A stretch of DNA of 64,000 nucleotides from Lepidodermella squamata (Eukaryota > Gastrotricha): contig JBLDXI010000019.1 of assembly GCA_047495785.1 (NCBI GenBank), forward strand, positions 3,534,001 to 3,598,000, read 5' to 3'. Shown here one piece after another: positions 12,031-23,300 of this stretch (positions within the stretch are counted from its first letter, which is position 1; every line of letters starts with the position of its first letter). The position numbers and the translations under genes were made by a program. The notes below the pieces were generated by a model. It saw only the letters and a list, made by a program, of their open reading frames with translations. It did no database searches and had not been told where the DNA came from.

Positions 12031-15000
12031 ACTGCTTGGCTAAAAAACACGATTTTATGAAAAAAAATATGTATGAAAGTTAATTTTGTCATACATAAAT
12101 ATGTATGAAAGGGAAAAATTTCATACATAAATATGTATGAAAGCGCACTTCGTTAATTTTATTCATTACCCGAAAGATGCTCGAAAAATATTTGGTCGCA
12201 GCTGTTATCGTCCTGCTTCAAGGAAAGGCAGCCTGGTCCCAGGCGACCATGTGCTCCGGGGCGGTTTACCAACCGCAGTACTCTTCGACGAATTGGACGG
12301 CTGACAGCAAAACCTACGAAGTGTATCCCGAGCCCAAAAGTCTTAACGACAGGCTGCCTTTAAACGGCGACCAGACAGTCAATGTGGCCTGCCTGAATGT
12401 GAGTTCCAGTTTTATCAGCATTTAGTTAGAGCTTTGAGCGAAATTTCGTTAAAATTCAAAGGCTTTTCCTATTCTTTAATAAAAATATGTTTCGTGCATT
12501 AGCCATTCACCATAGACGACTTCTACGCTGAGATAACAGTGCAGATGGGAGCTTATTCAACTAGCGCGCCTCATCCCGGTTTCCAGATTCATTTTACGAG
12601 CTACTATTACCACTCCTAACTATGGAACAGGGGGCTATTATGACATGGGTCAGTTCACGCAAATGAGGGGCTTAAATTTGACGCTGTAATCCATAGGTTT
12701 GAGAATAATAATATCACCTAAGTACAACGCGGTTGTTGGAGGTTGGTTCGCGGTTCCTGATGCGACTAAATGGTTCAGCCAGGGGGAAGATTCGCCTTGC
12801 GGACAATTCGATTGGTGTTGGCAAGCCACTTCATCTGAGATGAGTTCTTATCTGAGTGGAAATAAGGTTACTTGGAAGCTTCGAGTGAGCCAGAGCAGCC
12901 TGACGCTCACGGCTTGTTTATTCAATACAAGTAACTGCATGAAAACACTTGAAAAAGTGGCACTGCCCACGTCATATCAGGCAACGTTCGGCACCTTGGA
13001 TACATTCCTGGCGGTTGCAGCCTATACGAATAAGTCCATCGACCTTTTTTCGATTTCCGTATGGGACTGCACCTCGGCTGCAACATCCACGCCACCCCCA
13101 CAGGTGAGTCCAGAATCTCCAGATGCATCATTTTGTTCTCAATCCTAAATCTTGATAATTGTTGAATTTTGTTTTTTATATTATACAGCAGCTTCTACCG
13201 AGGGGTTTAATGTGCTCGACGGGCGCTTATCAACCGCAGTTCGCTTTCCAGAGCTTGAGTGATGTCGCGTGTCGCGAACAACTGGGTTCGTCTTTCGGAG
13301 AAGTTCAGCACTTCATTTGATGGCAGTAGCATGAACGATAATTTTCTCTACGATCCATTTTCAATCGCTAGGTCAGGCTCGGGATACGGAATACTGAATT
13401 CGACTTCGGTAATTTGAAAATATTTGTTTTCTATAATTTCAACGCCTTTCAACGCCTTTCAGAAATTCAACTTCACCGATTTCTTTCTGGAAGCTGAAGT
13501 TGAAGTCACCAATGAGGTGCTGTTCAACATCTCGATATTGAAAAATTCGGAAAGTGCTTCCCCGATCGGTAACTTGGGCTTGGAATCTAATTTTACCTAT
13601 AAATGTTGGCTACTGCTTATCCCTACAGGGTTTAAAATATCTGTACCGCTCGAGGTTCAGGCCTCTTACGATAAGGAAATATCTTTTGCTGCCAATTTCT
13701 TGAGCAACGCTGCTGATGTAGCTAAAACGAAAGATTGCAACGCTTCAGATGCCTGTTACCGACCGAACGAGCGTTTCGTTCAATCGTTTTTGCGCAAAAA
13801 ATCAACATGGCAACTGCGCATCAAAGGCAATAGCCTGGCGTTGGGCGTATGCCGAACTAGTACCAACTCTTGCGCCTTGTTTTTCAACACGACCATTAAC
13901 CACGGCATGGACTTCTCGCGCATGAATCTATCGCTTTTGCTGTCCTCTGATGATAAATCTGGAGGATATTCTAATGTTCGAATAGCTTCGATCGGCATTT
14001 GGGACTGCTCCAAAACCGCCATCGCAGTGGCTACTAGCCTTTCGAAAAATGCGCCTCTGAAATGTTCTAACGCAGCCTTTCAGAAGCAGTATTCTATTAC
14101 TGAAATTCCAATAACAGAAGATAATTGGGCATACTCCGACCCAAACTTCTTCAAGTCAAGCAATTATTTCTCTTACCTGCCATTCGGTAACAATCGGATC
14201 GTTAGTAAACAAGTAAGCTATCTACGGAAAAACGTTTCCGAGGACAAGTAATTTTATGAACTACACTCTCATTTTGAACCTCTGAAAATTTTGGGAGAAG
14301 GAAATGAACAAAAACCACGTTAATTTCAAGTAGTCAATTTCAATGACACTTCAAATTGATGTGACGTAGATAGAACGCCGCACTAAAAGAGCCTTTCGGA
14401 CACCAAAAACTGAAGCCAGACTAATAAGGGGCTAAGCTCAACGTTTATGAATCTAATCTAACATCGAATGAGATTAATCATACTGAGCACCGAACCAATA
14501 GATGTAGGTATCGATTCGTAGGCCATTTTTGAATCGGTGTAATTAAACAATATTTTAGCAAGATAGTCATTTTATTTCATTAAGATGTTTTACCGTTCGG
14601 GGCTATACGCAGGATTCGCTGAAAAGTTCGTTCAATTAGTAGATTGAGGCTTACTAAAAAACTATGAAGTCAAAGTCGACAAATTTTTGCAGGGAACTAC
14701 CTCGATAGATGACACTTATTCTATCGAAAGTATGAGTTCAAAGAGTAAACGGTTCTGAAGCTACAGCTACAGGCTCACCTTTCAGGTGTATGCTTATCCC
14801 CCCCCCCCCTCCCCTCCCCAACTTTTCTCGCTTCGGTTTCAAGTCAAAATGACCTTTTGGCAAAAACAGCACACATTTTTTCCATCCCTGGCAGCTTCGG
14901 GATCGAAGATCGCACACTAAACTTGTGATAAGGCTCATCGGGTGACAGGCTGATAATGCATTTGGCAATGAAAATTAAAAATTACTTTTTCGACTGCGAA

Positions 15001-15257
15001 TTAGGGAGAAACTATATATAATTAAAAGTCATCTATTTGCGTGGCTTACGTTTTTTGCATAATAACGGAGGTTACATTTTTGCTGAAAAAAATTGAGGCG
15101 AAGAAGCTAAAAAATGAACCCTTTTGGAATCGAACTGCTAACCTTTTAATGATATCGCCATAAAGAACTATGACAAAAAACCACTCGGCCAAACTTCCTT
15201 GCTCATTTACTAATATTAAGAAGTCTTTATATGTGTAAATAAAAGCCCCACACCTGT

Positions 15258-15296
15258 CCGTATTCCGAATAGCTATAATAGCTATTCGGAATACGG
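15258..15296. repeat. Near-perfect palindrome, 19-bp arms
   Basis: CCGTATTCCGAATAGCTAT at 15258-15276 is followed by one base and then its exact reverse complement at 15278-15296. It would extrude as a very tight hairpin. It may be a transposon end junction or a head-to-head repeat. Confidence 0.8.
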
Positions 15297-15337
15297 GTGC
15301 CATTCGAATCAGAACCCTTTTAAACGTGTAAAAAAGC

Positions 15338-15377
15338 CTGACGATGGCCACTTTGTGGCCGAAACGTCGTACGAATA
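15338..15377 (+). ncRNA. Hammerhead-like hairpin, possibly from a Penelope-like or related retroelement
   Basis: CTGACGA (matching CUGANGA) is followed by a GGCC/GGCC stem with a short loop and then GAAAC, in the order of the hammerhead core. A T next to the stem is unpaired, and I could not place a convincing stem III with a cleavage site. Such motifs occur in Penelope-like elements and retrozymes. This copy may be degenerate or coincidental. Confidence 0.25.
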
Positions 15378-16473
15378 TGACAGCACACCGACAGGACCAT
15401 TTTTTGACCCGGCGGCCCGTTTTGAATATCGCGCGGTAACCAATGTAAACAATTTTTATTAAATCAAAAAGTTCAATCAACATTAAATTTAAATTTTATT
15501 TTGAATAGAAATTTAATTTGCGTTAAAAAAACATCGGAAAAAGAGCGCGAAATTTGAATTGTTCGTCGCTTTCCGTTGTCACTTTTCCAAAGGGGACGTG
15601 GGAATAAGAAAAATTGCAGAGAAATCTTTATTTTTATTCAAAACGGATATTATTTTTGTTCTATATGCATGCAAAGTTTGGTAAACAACAAAGATTTGGT
15701 TTTGGTTTTGGCTTTGGTTTTGAGAAGCACTTCCTTTAACAATGCAGATCAAAATTTTCAGCTTGAGTGTTCACTCTTTTCATTTTTCTCCTTGGTCAAT
15801 TCACCGTGTCATTTGTCATTTCACAGGTTCTCACGCTTAACGATTTTTACACTGAGATCACTGTGACATTTTCGCAGTACGATGACAAATCAAATCCGCA
15901 CGCAGGAATCGGAATATTTTTAGCAACAAAGTCTTCAGGATCTTCCGACTTCGATGGTTCACTTCAAATCGGTAACCCCCTTTGGCATTCCCTATTTGAT
16001 TTGAACTTGTGACATTTCGCGCAGGAATGAGCTTGCTGATCTCACCTGCGAAGAAAAGCGTATTCGGTGGTTGGTTCGGCCCTGACACAAACAAAGAAAA
16101 ATGGGACAGTCGTTCGAATGGATCATGCGGATCTTTTGAATGGTGCTGGCGAGCTTCGCCAGAGTTGGTGAACATTTACTTGAACGGGCGGACGGTTACA
16201 TGGAAACTGCGCGTGACAACAACAAATCTCACCCTGGATGGTTGCGTTCAGGGCTCAAACGATTGCTTCCGGACTCTTGATGGCGTAGCGCTGCCGGCAC
16301 CTTTCCAGTCGATGTTCGGCAACGTTGAGACTTATTTCATATTGTTGACAAATCCATTCACCCTATCCGGCGTGGATTATAGAACTGCTTACGGTGAAAC
16401 GATGAGATCCAGATTGTATTCTGTTCTTGTCTGGAACTGCGCTACAGAGGCAATGGAGACAAAACCATCCTTG

Positions 16474-16979
16474 GTGAGCTAATCATTTATGATGCATGCT
16501 TCCAACAAGTTTAGTCTACTCTCAACCATGCGATTAGATTAGTGCTGAAGTGATTACCGTAGTTACCGAAATACTAACCCGGGCTTATACAAAAATGATA
16601 CCTCGAAAAATGGGGAAAAGTAGGCTTCTATTCAAGACTAGGCTTCTATTTGAGATAGGCTTATGCAACGGAGACCTGACTTTACTTTCTGTCTTTCAAT
16701 CTCAAAACGCATCAATTTTTTTATTATTAGTTATTAGCTAGGTCGTCTAATAGCGGAAAATTAGGAATAATAAGGAATGCTTCAACTAAAATCATCGTAA
16801 ATCGCAGATTATTACATATCTTCACGAATTTTTCGTTTTTAAATACCGTTCAGCGCAGCAGAGCACACGCGCCGTAGTAGCCTAGGCTACTATTCGAGAT
16901 AGGACTATGCATCGTCGAATTTCCATTTACCTAGGCTTTTAATCGAGACAGGCTTCTAAACGAGTGGGGGCTTATATTT
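16474..16979. other. Start of the giant gene C intron; repeated 'aggctt' motifs
   Basis: Short direct repeats built around TAGGCTTCTATT and GAGATAGGCTTATGC recur between about 16618 and 16960. No gene is visible. Confidence 0.4.
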
Positions 16980-16989
16980 CGCCCTAGGG

Positions 16990-17215
16990 ATCAAATCTTG
17001 GCAAGATCTTAGCTGAACTTGCCAAGATCCATCAAAGATCCGTGCACGATCTTGCACAGATTTGCAAAGATTTTGGTTCAAAGATCTTAGCAGATAATTA
17101 TTCAAGATCTTTATTGTTATTGAAAGATCTTCCAAAGATGACACTAAGAACTGCTCAGATTTGAAGAATCTTTCATGTTATTAAAGAATTCTTGTTCTCA
17201 TCTTTCCAAATCTTG
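16990..17215. repeat. AAGATCTT-rich degenerate repeat array (left)
   Basis: Many short units of the type AAGATCTTGCAAAGAT occur on both strands within about 225 bases. AAGATCTT is itself palindromic. The same unit family recurs near 22.8-23.3 kb and 48.2-48.5 kb. Confidence 0.6.
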
Positions 17216-17482
17216 GCCCGAAATTTTTACTGGCGCCCACGGAACCGCACCCGAATGTACGCACCCAGGTATAAAACACGACTAGAATTTCAGAGTTGTC
17301 AATTTTATTCAGGAAAAAATCGATTTTCGGTATAAAAAAAACCCGATATAAAACACGTGTTCCGCCAAGCACGACATTAATATTTTCATAACAAATTCTG
17401 GTTGTCTCGAAAAGCGGCCGCAACAAAGCCAGCAGCCGGTTCAGCGGCGTCGATAACAGCTGCTGCATCAGCGCGCGTTGCA

Positions 17483-17499
17483 CGGCGGCGGCGGCGGCG
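17483..17499 (+). repeat. (CGG)n triplet run
   Basis: Five to six CGG triplets lie in a locally GC-rich patch (about 17400-17560) upstream of the zinc-finger gene. Confidence 0.6.
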
Positions 17500-17939
17500 C
17501 AGGTCGTTGCCCCACTGGTTCACCGCAACACGGGCGCGGTCAAATCGCTGAATTTCGTCGCCGAAAAGCAAACGAAAAGTATCTGTTAAAAAAGATGAGC
17601 TCAGTAAAAGACGACAAAAATGTGCAACAAAACGTACTTCGAAAAAATTCGAGCTCTTCGTGAGCATTTGAGTCGTCTATTGCCGTGCGGTTTGATTTAT
17701 CAGGCCTGGTTGGCTCGACAATGCTGTTCGCCAAGCGGTCGTCGCCAAAGACTCCGCGACAAGTGAAGATGGCCCATTTATTCGATCCTAGGGTGCGAGC
17801 CCGGCAGTTGGCGTAGTCTACGCCGCTAAAAATTGCCGGTTGACGACGGCCGGTTGATGTTAGCATATTATCTAGAAAGCAGGAAAGTTTTAATTATAAC
17901 CGGCGAATAAAAGCGTTGTTCAATGTCGATAATAATTGG

Positions 17940-18035
17940 AAAATCGAAACAAATTAAATTTAATAACAATTTAATTTAAATTAAATAAATAAATTTAATT
18001 TAATTAATTTAATTAATTAAATAAATAAATTTAAT
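17940..18035. repeat. AT-rich low-complexity tract (TTAAATTTAA-type)
   Basis: About 100 bases consist almost wholly of A and T, with repeated AATTTAATTTAA units. Confidence 0.7.
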
Positions 18036-19048
18036 AATTACTCACCTCTTTTAAAAGCCTACAATAACCAGCCGACGATGTCGTGTTGTTGATAGTCGGA
18101 AATAGGCGGAGACGACGACGGGCGATGAGTGGCGGTAGTTTTCACTATAGTGTACAACAAGTTTATATTGAGGAGTACTGAATCGAGAGCAAATGATAAA
18201 TTTACCTGCGACAACTGTGTTTATAAACATATTTCTGGCCATTATAATTGACAATGAGCTATCCCTCAGGGTGTCCCAAGTGCTCCGATGACACGCCAAG
18301 ATAATAGCTGTCACGCCGCAACGCCCTTGTTGCCGCGGTCGGAGTTGCGGTTGAAGGGAGCTACACGATCAACCAGCGGCCGCTCGTGGCTGCACGTAAA
18401 TCTCACCCGCGCACGCGATAATTTGCGCACCTGGATGATAAGCAAATAATAAATAATAATAACGACCTAGTTGTAAAAAACCAACAAACAATCAATAGCA
18501 ATAAACAGTCAAGATGAAAATCCAGTATTTTGAGGCCAAGGCACAAGTTTTGATAACTCTGAACAACTCTGAATAAAGTTATGAGCGATAATAATGTATA
18601 GGTACTACGTATATACTATATGTGTAAGTACTAGTGCGCGTGTGCCAGTTTCCAACGCGCGCTCGTCACCGTCTACTGCTCAGCTTCGTAATAATGCGCT
18701 CGAAGCAAGCGCACAATGGAGCCTTAGGTTACGACAGCGAGGCGCTATTATTATCAGGGTAGGAAAACATGTTTTCTGACCCACGATCGCGCAAAATCTG
18801 CCCACCAAACACCATATGCTGTTATTTGTTTAAAGAGTGACATGAGTCACTTGTTTCTCGTTGGCATAAATACAAGGTATTTTATTTAGACTATTACGAG
18901 GGTGCCAGCTAAAATTTGCTTTTGTTGAAAAGTGTTGCTGTTTTGATTTAATTTAATTTTGTTATAGAAAATTTGTCGAGGAAATTAATTTATTTTAATA
19001 TTTATTTATATAGTTCACCAGCATTTTGATTTACTTGTTGCTAATAAA

Positions 19049-21184
19049 ATGAATCGAGTTGCGCCAAACCAGGAAAAAGTTCCTTGTAAAGACTGTGGAA
19101 AACCGATGATGCGGAAGCACATTGATCGCCATCGTCAGGCAGTTCATCCGGAAGAATGGCAGAAAGAGCAGGCCAAGCAAACCAAGCTATCGTTCGCTAG
19201 TAGTGCAAGCTCTGCTCAAAAATTACAAGCAAGTAGTACAAGCTCAGCTCAGCTCATGGCCACTTCATCTACGCTGCCTTCTTTAGCGTCGGCTAGTTCA
19301 AGTTCAGCTCTAACAACTAATTCTGTGACCACGTCTTCTACGCTACCGTCTTTGGCATCCGTGAGTGACACTGGATCGTCGGTTTCCACCAACGAAAACC
19401 CTGTTGATGTAGCAACTGCAGCTGATGACGACGACGTTTTCAACTGTGATGTTATGCTTCCATCTAGTCGCATGTCGATGGCCGGACCACATTCGGCGGT
19501 ATCTCGAAGCTCGAGTGTCGAACCGACTGATCGGCAATCCAATCTTAGTCGTAATTCAGCGAATGAAGATACGATAACCAATTCAAAGGCCAATGAGTTG
19601 TTGCAGGAGATTCGCGTTCTCCAACAAAGCCTTCGAAATGTTAGTGTTTCTTCCGGACAAAGTGCCACTAAACAATCGTCAACCGGAGCCAGAGTGGTAC
19701 CTCTACCAAGTGTCGATGTGACTGAAGAGGCTGAACGGCAGGCGCTCCGAACACTTATCATATCAGCAAAAGGAATTTCTCGAATTCTCACTCTTTCGCC
19801 TTGTTTTTCAATAGTCGAAGAGTTTGGCGATGTACTGGTCCGTTGCGAGTCGTGTACGAAGAATGGAACAGAGAAAGGCAAAACTGGACGATTCCGGTTC
19901 AAATTTGAACTTGGATCAGAATTTGCGAAAACCACTCAGCCAATCGAATTTCGCAATTTGAAAGTACGCCTTTAACTTGATATTTCTCTCTTAGCCAGCA
20001 TTTTAAAAATCCGATTTATAGCGAAACATGGCGGAACATTTGGAGTGCGAGAAACATTTGGTAGCTGAAGAAAACGCTGAAAAAATTGAAGAAAAAGTCG
20101 CTGCAAACAACAGATCTGTGAAGAGAATTGGTGAGTTCTAATAGCTAATGTAAGCTGTAAGCGTAATCAATCTAATAACAATATTCTAGCGCTACTACTA
20201 GCGCGTATTGTGTTCAACAATGCTCGTGAAGCGATTTCCTATTCTAAATTCGAGCGGCAAGTAGCAGCACTTGCAGTTATTGAAGGCAGTAGATATTGGC
20301 AATGTCGGCAGTAGATATTGAAGATTGCGCTGATCAATTTCCATCGTTCCACTCCGCGTACAAGGAGTTGCAAGAAAATGGTAAGTGTGAAATTGGGCAG
20401 TTTTGGGAGGATCTAATCTTCCTTATTATTAGGGGGCAAGTATAAAACTCGCAAATTGGACCAATGCGGTGGGCAGATTGTCGTCACTCGATCGGCTAAA
20501 TCAACCGGACCTACTGACCTATTGTCTACTGCCAAATCATGTCTCGAGCAAGGAAAGCGTCTATGCACGACTATAACGCAGCGACTTGTGGAACGTTTTC
20601 CGCCTCAGCAGAATCTGAGCAGCAAGGCTGCATTGGTGTTTAATGTGGAACTGATAAAGGCTGGGGCTCCAGAGCAGATATCCGTCCTCTCTGAAATCAT
20701 CGACGAGGCCGAGGAAGGTGGGCAGCTGCTCAATCGAGATTCGATAATCAGTCAATACCGCATTTGGAGCAAGCGGGTTAAATCGCTTCCCTTAAATGGG
20801 CAAAAACACTGCGAGGTGTTGTATCAATTTATGAATACCGCTTCATTGCATGAAGGGCTCCAAGACTTCATGTCTTTTTATTTAAAATGTGCCCTCAAGA
20901 GCCACTGCGAGTCCGTGGTGGAGTCGATGGGGTCCGTCTTGGACCGTCATGCTAGCCACGATCGCCCGGCGGACGATGCGGTCGTGTCAAAAGAGACCTT
21001 CATCCACTGGAATGGACCAAATCCTGCCAACCCGAATTCTTCAAAATTTTTGATTACCGCGTTAAATAATTACTTTAAGGGAAGGGAGTGGAATTTCAAG
21101 CGGCGCAGCGATCGGGCGGTCAAGTTTGCAACAGGGAAGGTTGTCGATCGCATCGCCAGCGCCAAAGGGCGCATCGAATTTTAA
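19049..21184 (+). pseudogene. Transposon-encoded zinc-finger protein (hAT-like C-terminus?), frame broken once
   Basis: The exons appear to be 19049-19963, 20022-20130, 20190-20380 and 20433-21184. The N-terminus has a CKDCGK...H..RHRQ..HP finger of BED or C2H2 type, followed by a long Ser/Thr-rich linker. The C-terminal exon ends with a segment containing CESVVESMGSVLDRH and ETFIHWNGP, which reminds me of the acidic dimerisation region of hAT-type transposases but is not a firm match. In the third exon the frame stops near 20310, beside a duplicated GGCAGTAGATATTG (two copies, 22-base spacing). The reading frame then resumes in another phase. It is probably a mutated copy of a DNA-transposon gene. 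No catalytic triad could be placed. Confidence 0.5.
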
Positions 21185-22375
21185 TCTTTTACATTTCGAT
21201 TTTCTTCCTCCAAATAAATTGAAGTTCATAGTTACGCAATGACTTTTTAAATAATGAGCAAAAAGCCGAGCTGCCCACGAAAAGGGGGTTTCAGCCCTGT
21301 AAACTGCCCACGATCATAGATCGCACGATCGGACACTTTTTCCTGCCCTGATTATTATATTATGATTATTATTGCTATACATTCTCGAAGTCCGCTATTT
21401 TTTAATTCAGCGTGTCCCATGGTTTATTTGTGACTGAGAGTTGTAGAAACAAGGTGGTTTAATATATACGACAAATAAATTCGAAGTTAATATTTGATTG
21501 CCTGCCGATAATTTTCTAAAATTGACCGCACGCGAGAGAGCCAGGTCTACTCAGTTTTACTCAGTGTTCGCGCGCGCAAGAGTCGAACATTTTATGAAAT
21601 TCCGGGCCACATGTGCTGATGATAAAGGGCCAACTAATAATTCGGCGATATTTAGATCATAATAAAATTCAGAAAACCATCGATCGTGATTATAGGTGAA
21701 CGGCTGGAGAATATAATAAATAAGAAATGCGGAAACAAACACACAATTGAAACTTGCGAGTGAGCGTAAAAAAATTCCCATTGGCGTTTTCGCGCGATAA
21801 ACCAGTATTCAATCGGTAGAGAATTGTCTGAATATTATTTTGGTATAAAAACCGCTGGATTATTCGAATGTAGTCCTTTGAGATCAACGCGCGCGGCCCA
21901 AAATATATCAAAAAGGCGAATTAATATTTGCGCAATATTTGGAACTTCAATCTTTGCTGCGATTTTTCCGCTTATTGGCGGGCAAAATAATTTTCCATCA
22001 TTTATTGCAGAAATTTGCAATGAATCAAACGAGACTGAACGCGACTCGCTGGTTATCATGGTTTTTAAGTTATTTTCGGTGCGGAACGGCCATAAAAATC
22101 AGACGATATCCGCATTTTCACTCGAAAATTTCGAAATTTGAACGTTTTGTGAATTTTTTTCTTGGTAAGCTGAAAATTCATGACGGAATTGATTGTCAAT
22201 TTCTAGTGCAAAATTTCACGGCCTTTCCGGCGGTGAAAGCGGCGAGTCTCTATCTATCACCGTTTGTTGCTTATAAGCCGCGCGGTATAATGTGAGATAA
22301 AAATTAATCCGATAAATTGTGAACAGTTTTTACGAAATTAATACCGCGCGCGATGATGTTAGAGGCTTACTTTCG
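21185..22375. other. 3' flank of the zinc-finger gene; one repeat copy
   Basis: No gene is visible. About 21785-21900 holds a direct copy of a repeat recurring at 22376-22640, including the string GGTATAAAAACCGC. Several GC-alternating patches (GCGCGC) are present. Confidence 0.45.
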
Positions 22376-22640
22376 AATATCGTGTCGGTTTTAATACCAA
22401 AAAATAATTCAGGCAATTTTCTATCGTTTGGATATGGTGTTCTCGCGTGAAAAAATTGAGGGAAATTTTTTCACGCGCACCCTAAATATTCCACACCGAT
22501 TGAAAGTGCGCGCACTTGCTTCTCGAAATCGAAGATACAGGTAAAACATTTATCCCTCAATTATTTCACGCGAGAAACTATATCTATTCGATAGAGAATC
22601 AACTGTATTATTTTTTGGTATAAAAACCGCCTGAATTATA
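22376..22640. repeat. Foldback repeat with TATAAAAACCGC ends
   Basis: The segment from about 22376 to 22460 is an imperfect inverted copy of about 22555-22640. Shared strings are TTTTTTGGTAT, CTCGCGTGAAA/TTTCACGCGAG and TTGAGGGA/TCCCTCAA. The spacer is about 95 bases. A third direct copy lies at about 21785-21850. The outer part contains GGTATAAAAACCGC, which resembles a TATA box in the two + strand copies. Confidence 0.55.
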
Positions 22641-22817
22641 ACAAGTAGCCCTTTGACTTAGCGCTCGCGCACAAGTCCACTTTGCTCTCTGATTAGGCAG
22701 CCGACGCTTGGGGCCTGCTCGAATATTTAAGGGGGCGCGGAATTTAGCTGAAAATAGCATTGCAGCATAGATTCCAAGTGAATGCACTCAGTGCCCTAAT
22801 TATTCAATTTCGGGAAT

Positions 22818-23300
22818 GATCAGCAAAGATCAGCAAAGATAGTTATAAAAAAATCATAAAAAATCCTTCCAAGTTCTTGCTAAGATCAGCAAAGATCCTT
22901 TTTAAGTAATCACTGAAAAGTCTTTCCAAGATCTTGCAAAGATTTATAAAGATCTTGAATCTTGGGAGATCTTAGCAGAACTTAGCAGATTAACCATGGC
23001 ATTAATCACTAGGGCGGTAACTACCCTAGTAATAGAAATTGGTCCTTTTAAGAGAGGTAAAAGATCTTTGAAAGCACGTGGCAAATGATCTTACAACGTG
23101 GGTGATAGCACTTGAACAGTTGTTGCAACGACCGTGCAACGTGCCTTTGTGGGAAATCTTCGCAAGTCGGCGTGAAATCTTGGCTGCGGATTGCAGCCAG
23201 GAGTGAAGCGGGACTTATTGGGGTCTTACGCAAGTCTTGGATTGGAGGCCTGGAATGTTCTTGCTAATTTCGACGAGGTATTTGGCAGGATCCTGCAAAG
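22818..23300. repeat. AAGATCTT-rich degenerate repeat array (right)
   Basis: Repeated CAGCAAAGATC, CAAGATCTTGCAAAGAT and related strings belong to the same family as 16990-17215. They continue more sparsely past 23016 (AAAGATCTTTG, GTCTTGGATTGG). Confidence 0.55.

Larger units (their letters stand above)
10831..12143. mobile_element. 1.3-kb element with 79-bp terminal inverted repeats
   Basis: Positions 10831-10909 and 12065-12143 read as perfect inverted copies, 79 bases each. Each arm holds several nested copies of the palindrome-like unit CATACATAAATATGTATG. The interior carries a LINE fragment and two patches of telomere-like repeats. No open frame resembles a transposase, so the element is non-autonomous or a composite foldback. 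No convincing target duplication is visible. Its right end lies 33 bases before the start codon of gene C, so it probably forms part of that gene's upstream region. Confidence 0.75.
14213..15826. other. 1.6-kb intron of gene C with repeats
   Basis: The intron is unusually long for this gene family. It holds a C-rich run (about 14800-14819), a near-perfect 19-bp-arm palindrome (15258-15296) and a ribozyme-like hairpin (15338-15377). A 145-codon minus-strand frame (15046-15483) overlaps these repeats and shows no domain. Confidence 0.5.
12177..16473 (+). pseudogene. Gene C, 5' half: signal peptide and modules A-B-A of the TSP1-receptor family, with two frameshifts
   Basis: The exons are 12177-12398, 12503-12648, 12697-13103, 13189-13408, 13463-13568, 13629-14212, 15827-15971 and 16025-16473. 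They mirror gene B in order and phase. The signal peptide reads MLEKYLVAAVIVLLQG to about WSQ. Two lesions break the frame. Exon 2 has one base too many near 12595, and exon 4 carries a 7-base tandem duplication of TGTCGCG near 13263-13278. Removing the duplication gives 213 bases, exactly the length of the matching exon at 48775-48987. The last exon ends in a good donor (TTG/GTGAGC), so transcription would continue into a next B-type exon. The only one downstream is at 48775. The lesions may be real pseudogenisation or assembly errors. Confidence 0.7.
16980..23016 (+). mobile_element. Candidate 6-kb DNA transposon carrying the zinc-finger gene at 19.0-21.2 kb
   Basis: CGCCCTAGGGATCAA at 16980-16994 and the reverse complement of the segment ending at 23016 (CGCCCTAGTGATTAA) match at 13 of 15 bases, giving possible terminal inverted repeats. 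Just inside each end lie arrays of degenerate AAGATCTT-type units (about 16990-17215 and 22818-23000), consistent with subterminal transposase sites. The interior holds one + strand gene. I could not find a target-site duplication, and similar repeats continue beyond 23016, so the right boundary is tentative. Confidence 0.4.

Noticed and set aside
15046-15483. 145-codon minus-strand frame in a gene C intron
   Set aside because: It overlaps a palindrome and a ribozyme-like hairpin and has no domain; repeat-derived open frame.
17386-17866. Opposing GC-rich open frames
   Set aside because: Ala/Arg-rich translations from a CGG-rich patch; no splice context or domain.
19249-19935. 228-codon minus-strand frame
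   Set aside because: Shadow of the Ser/Thr-rich zinc-finger exon on the + strand.
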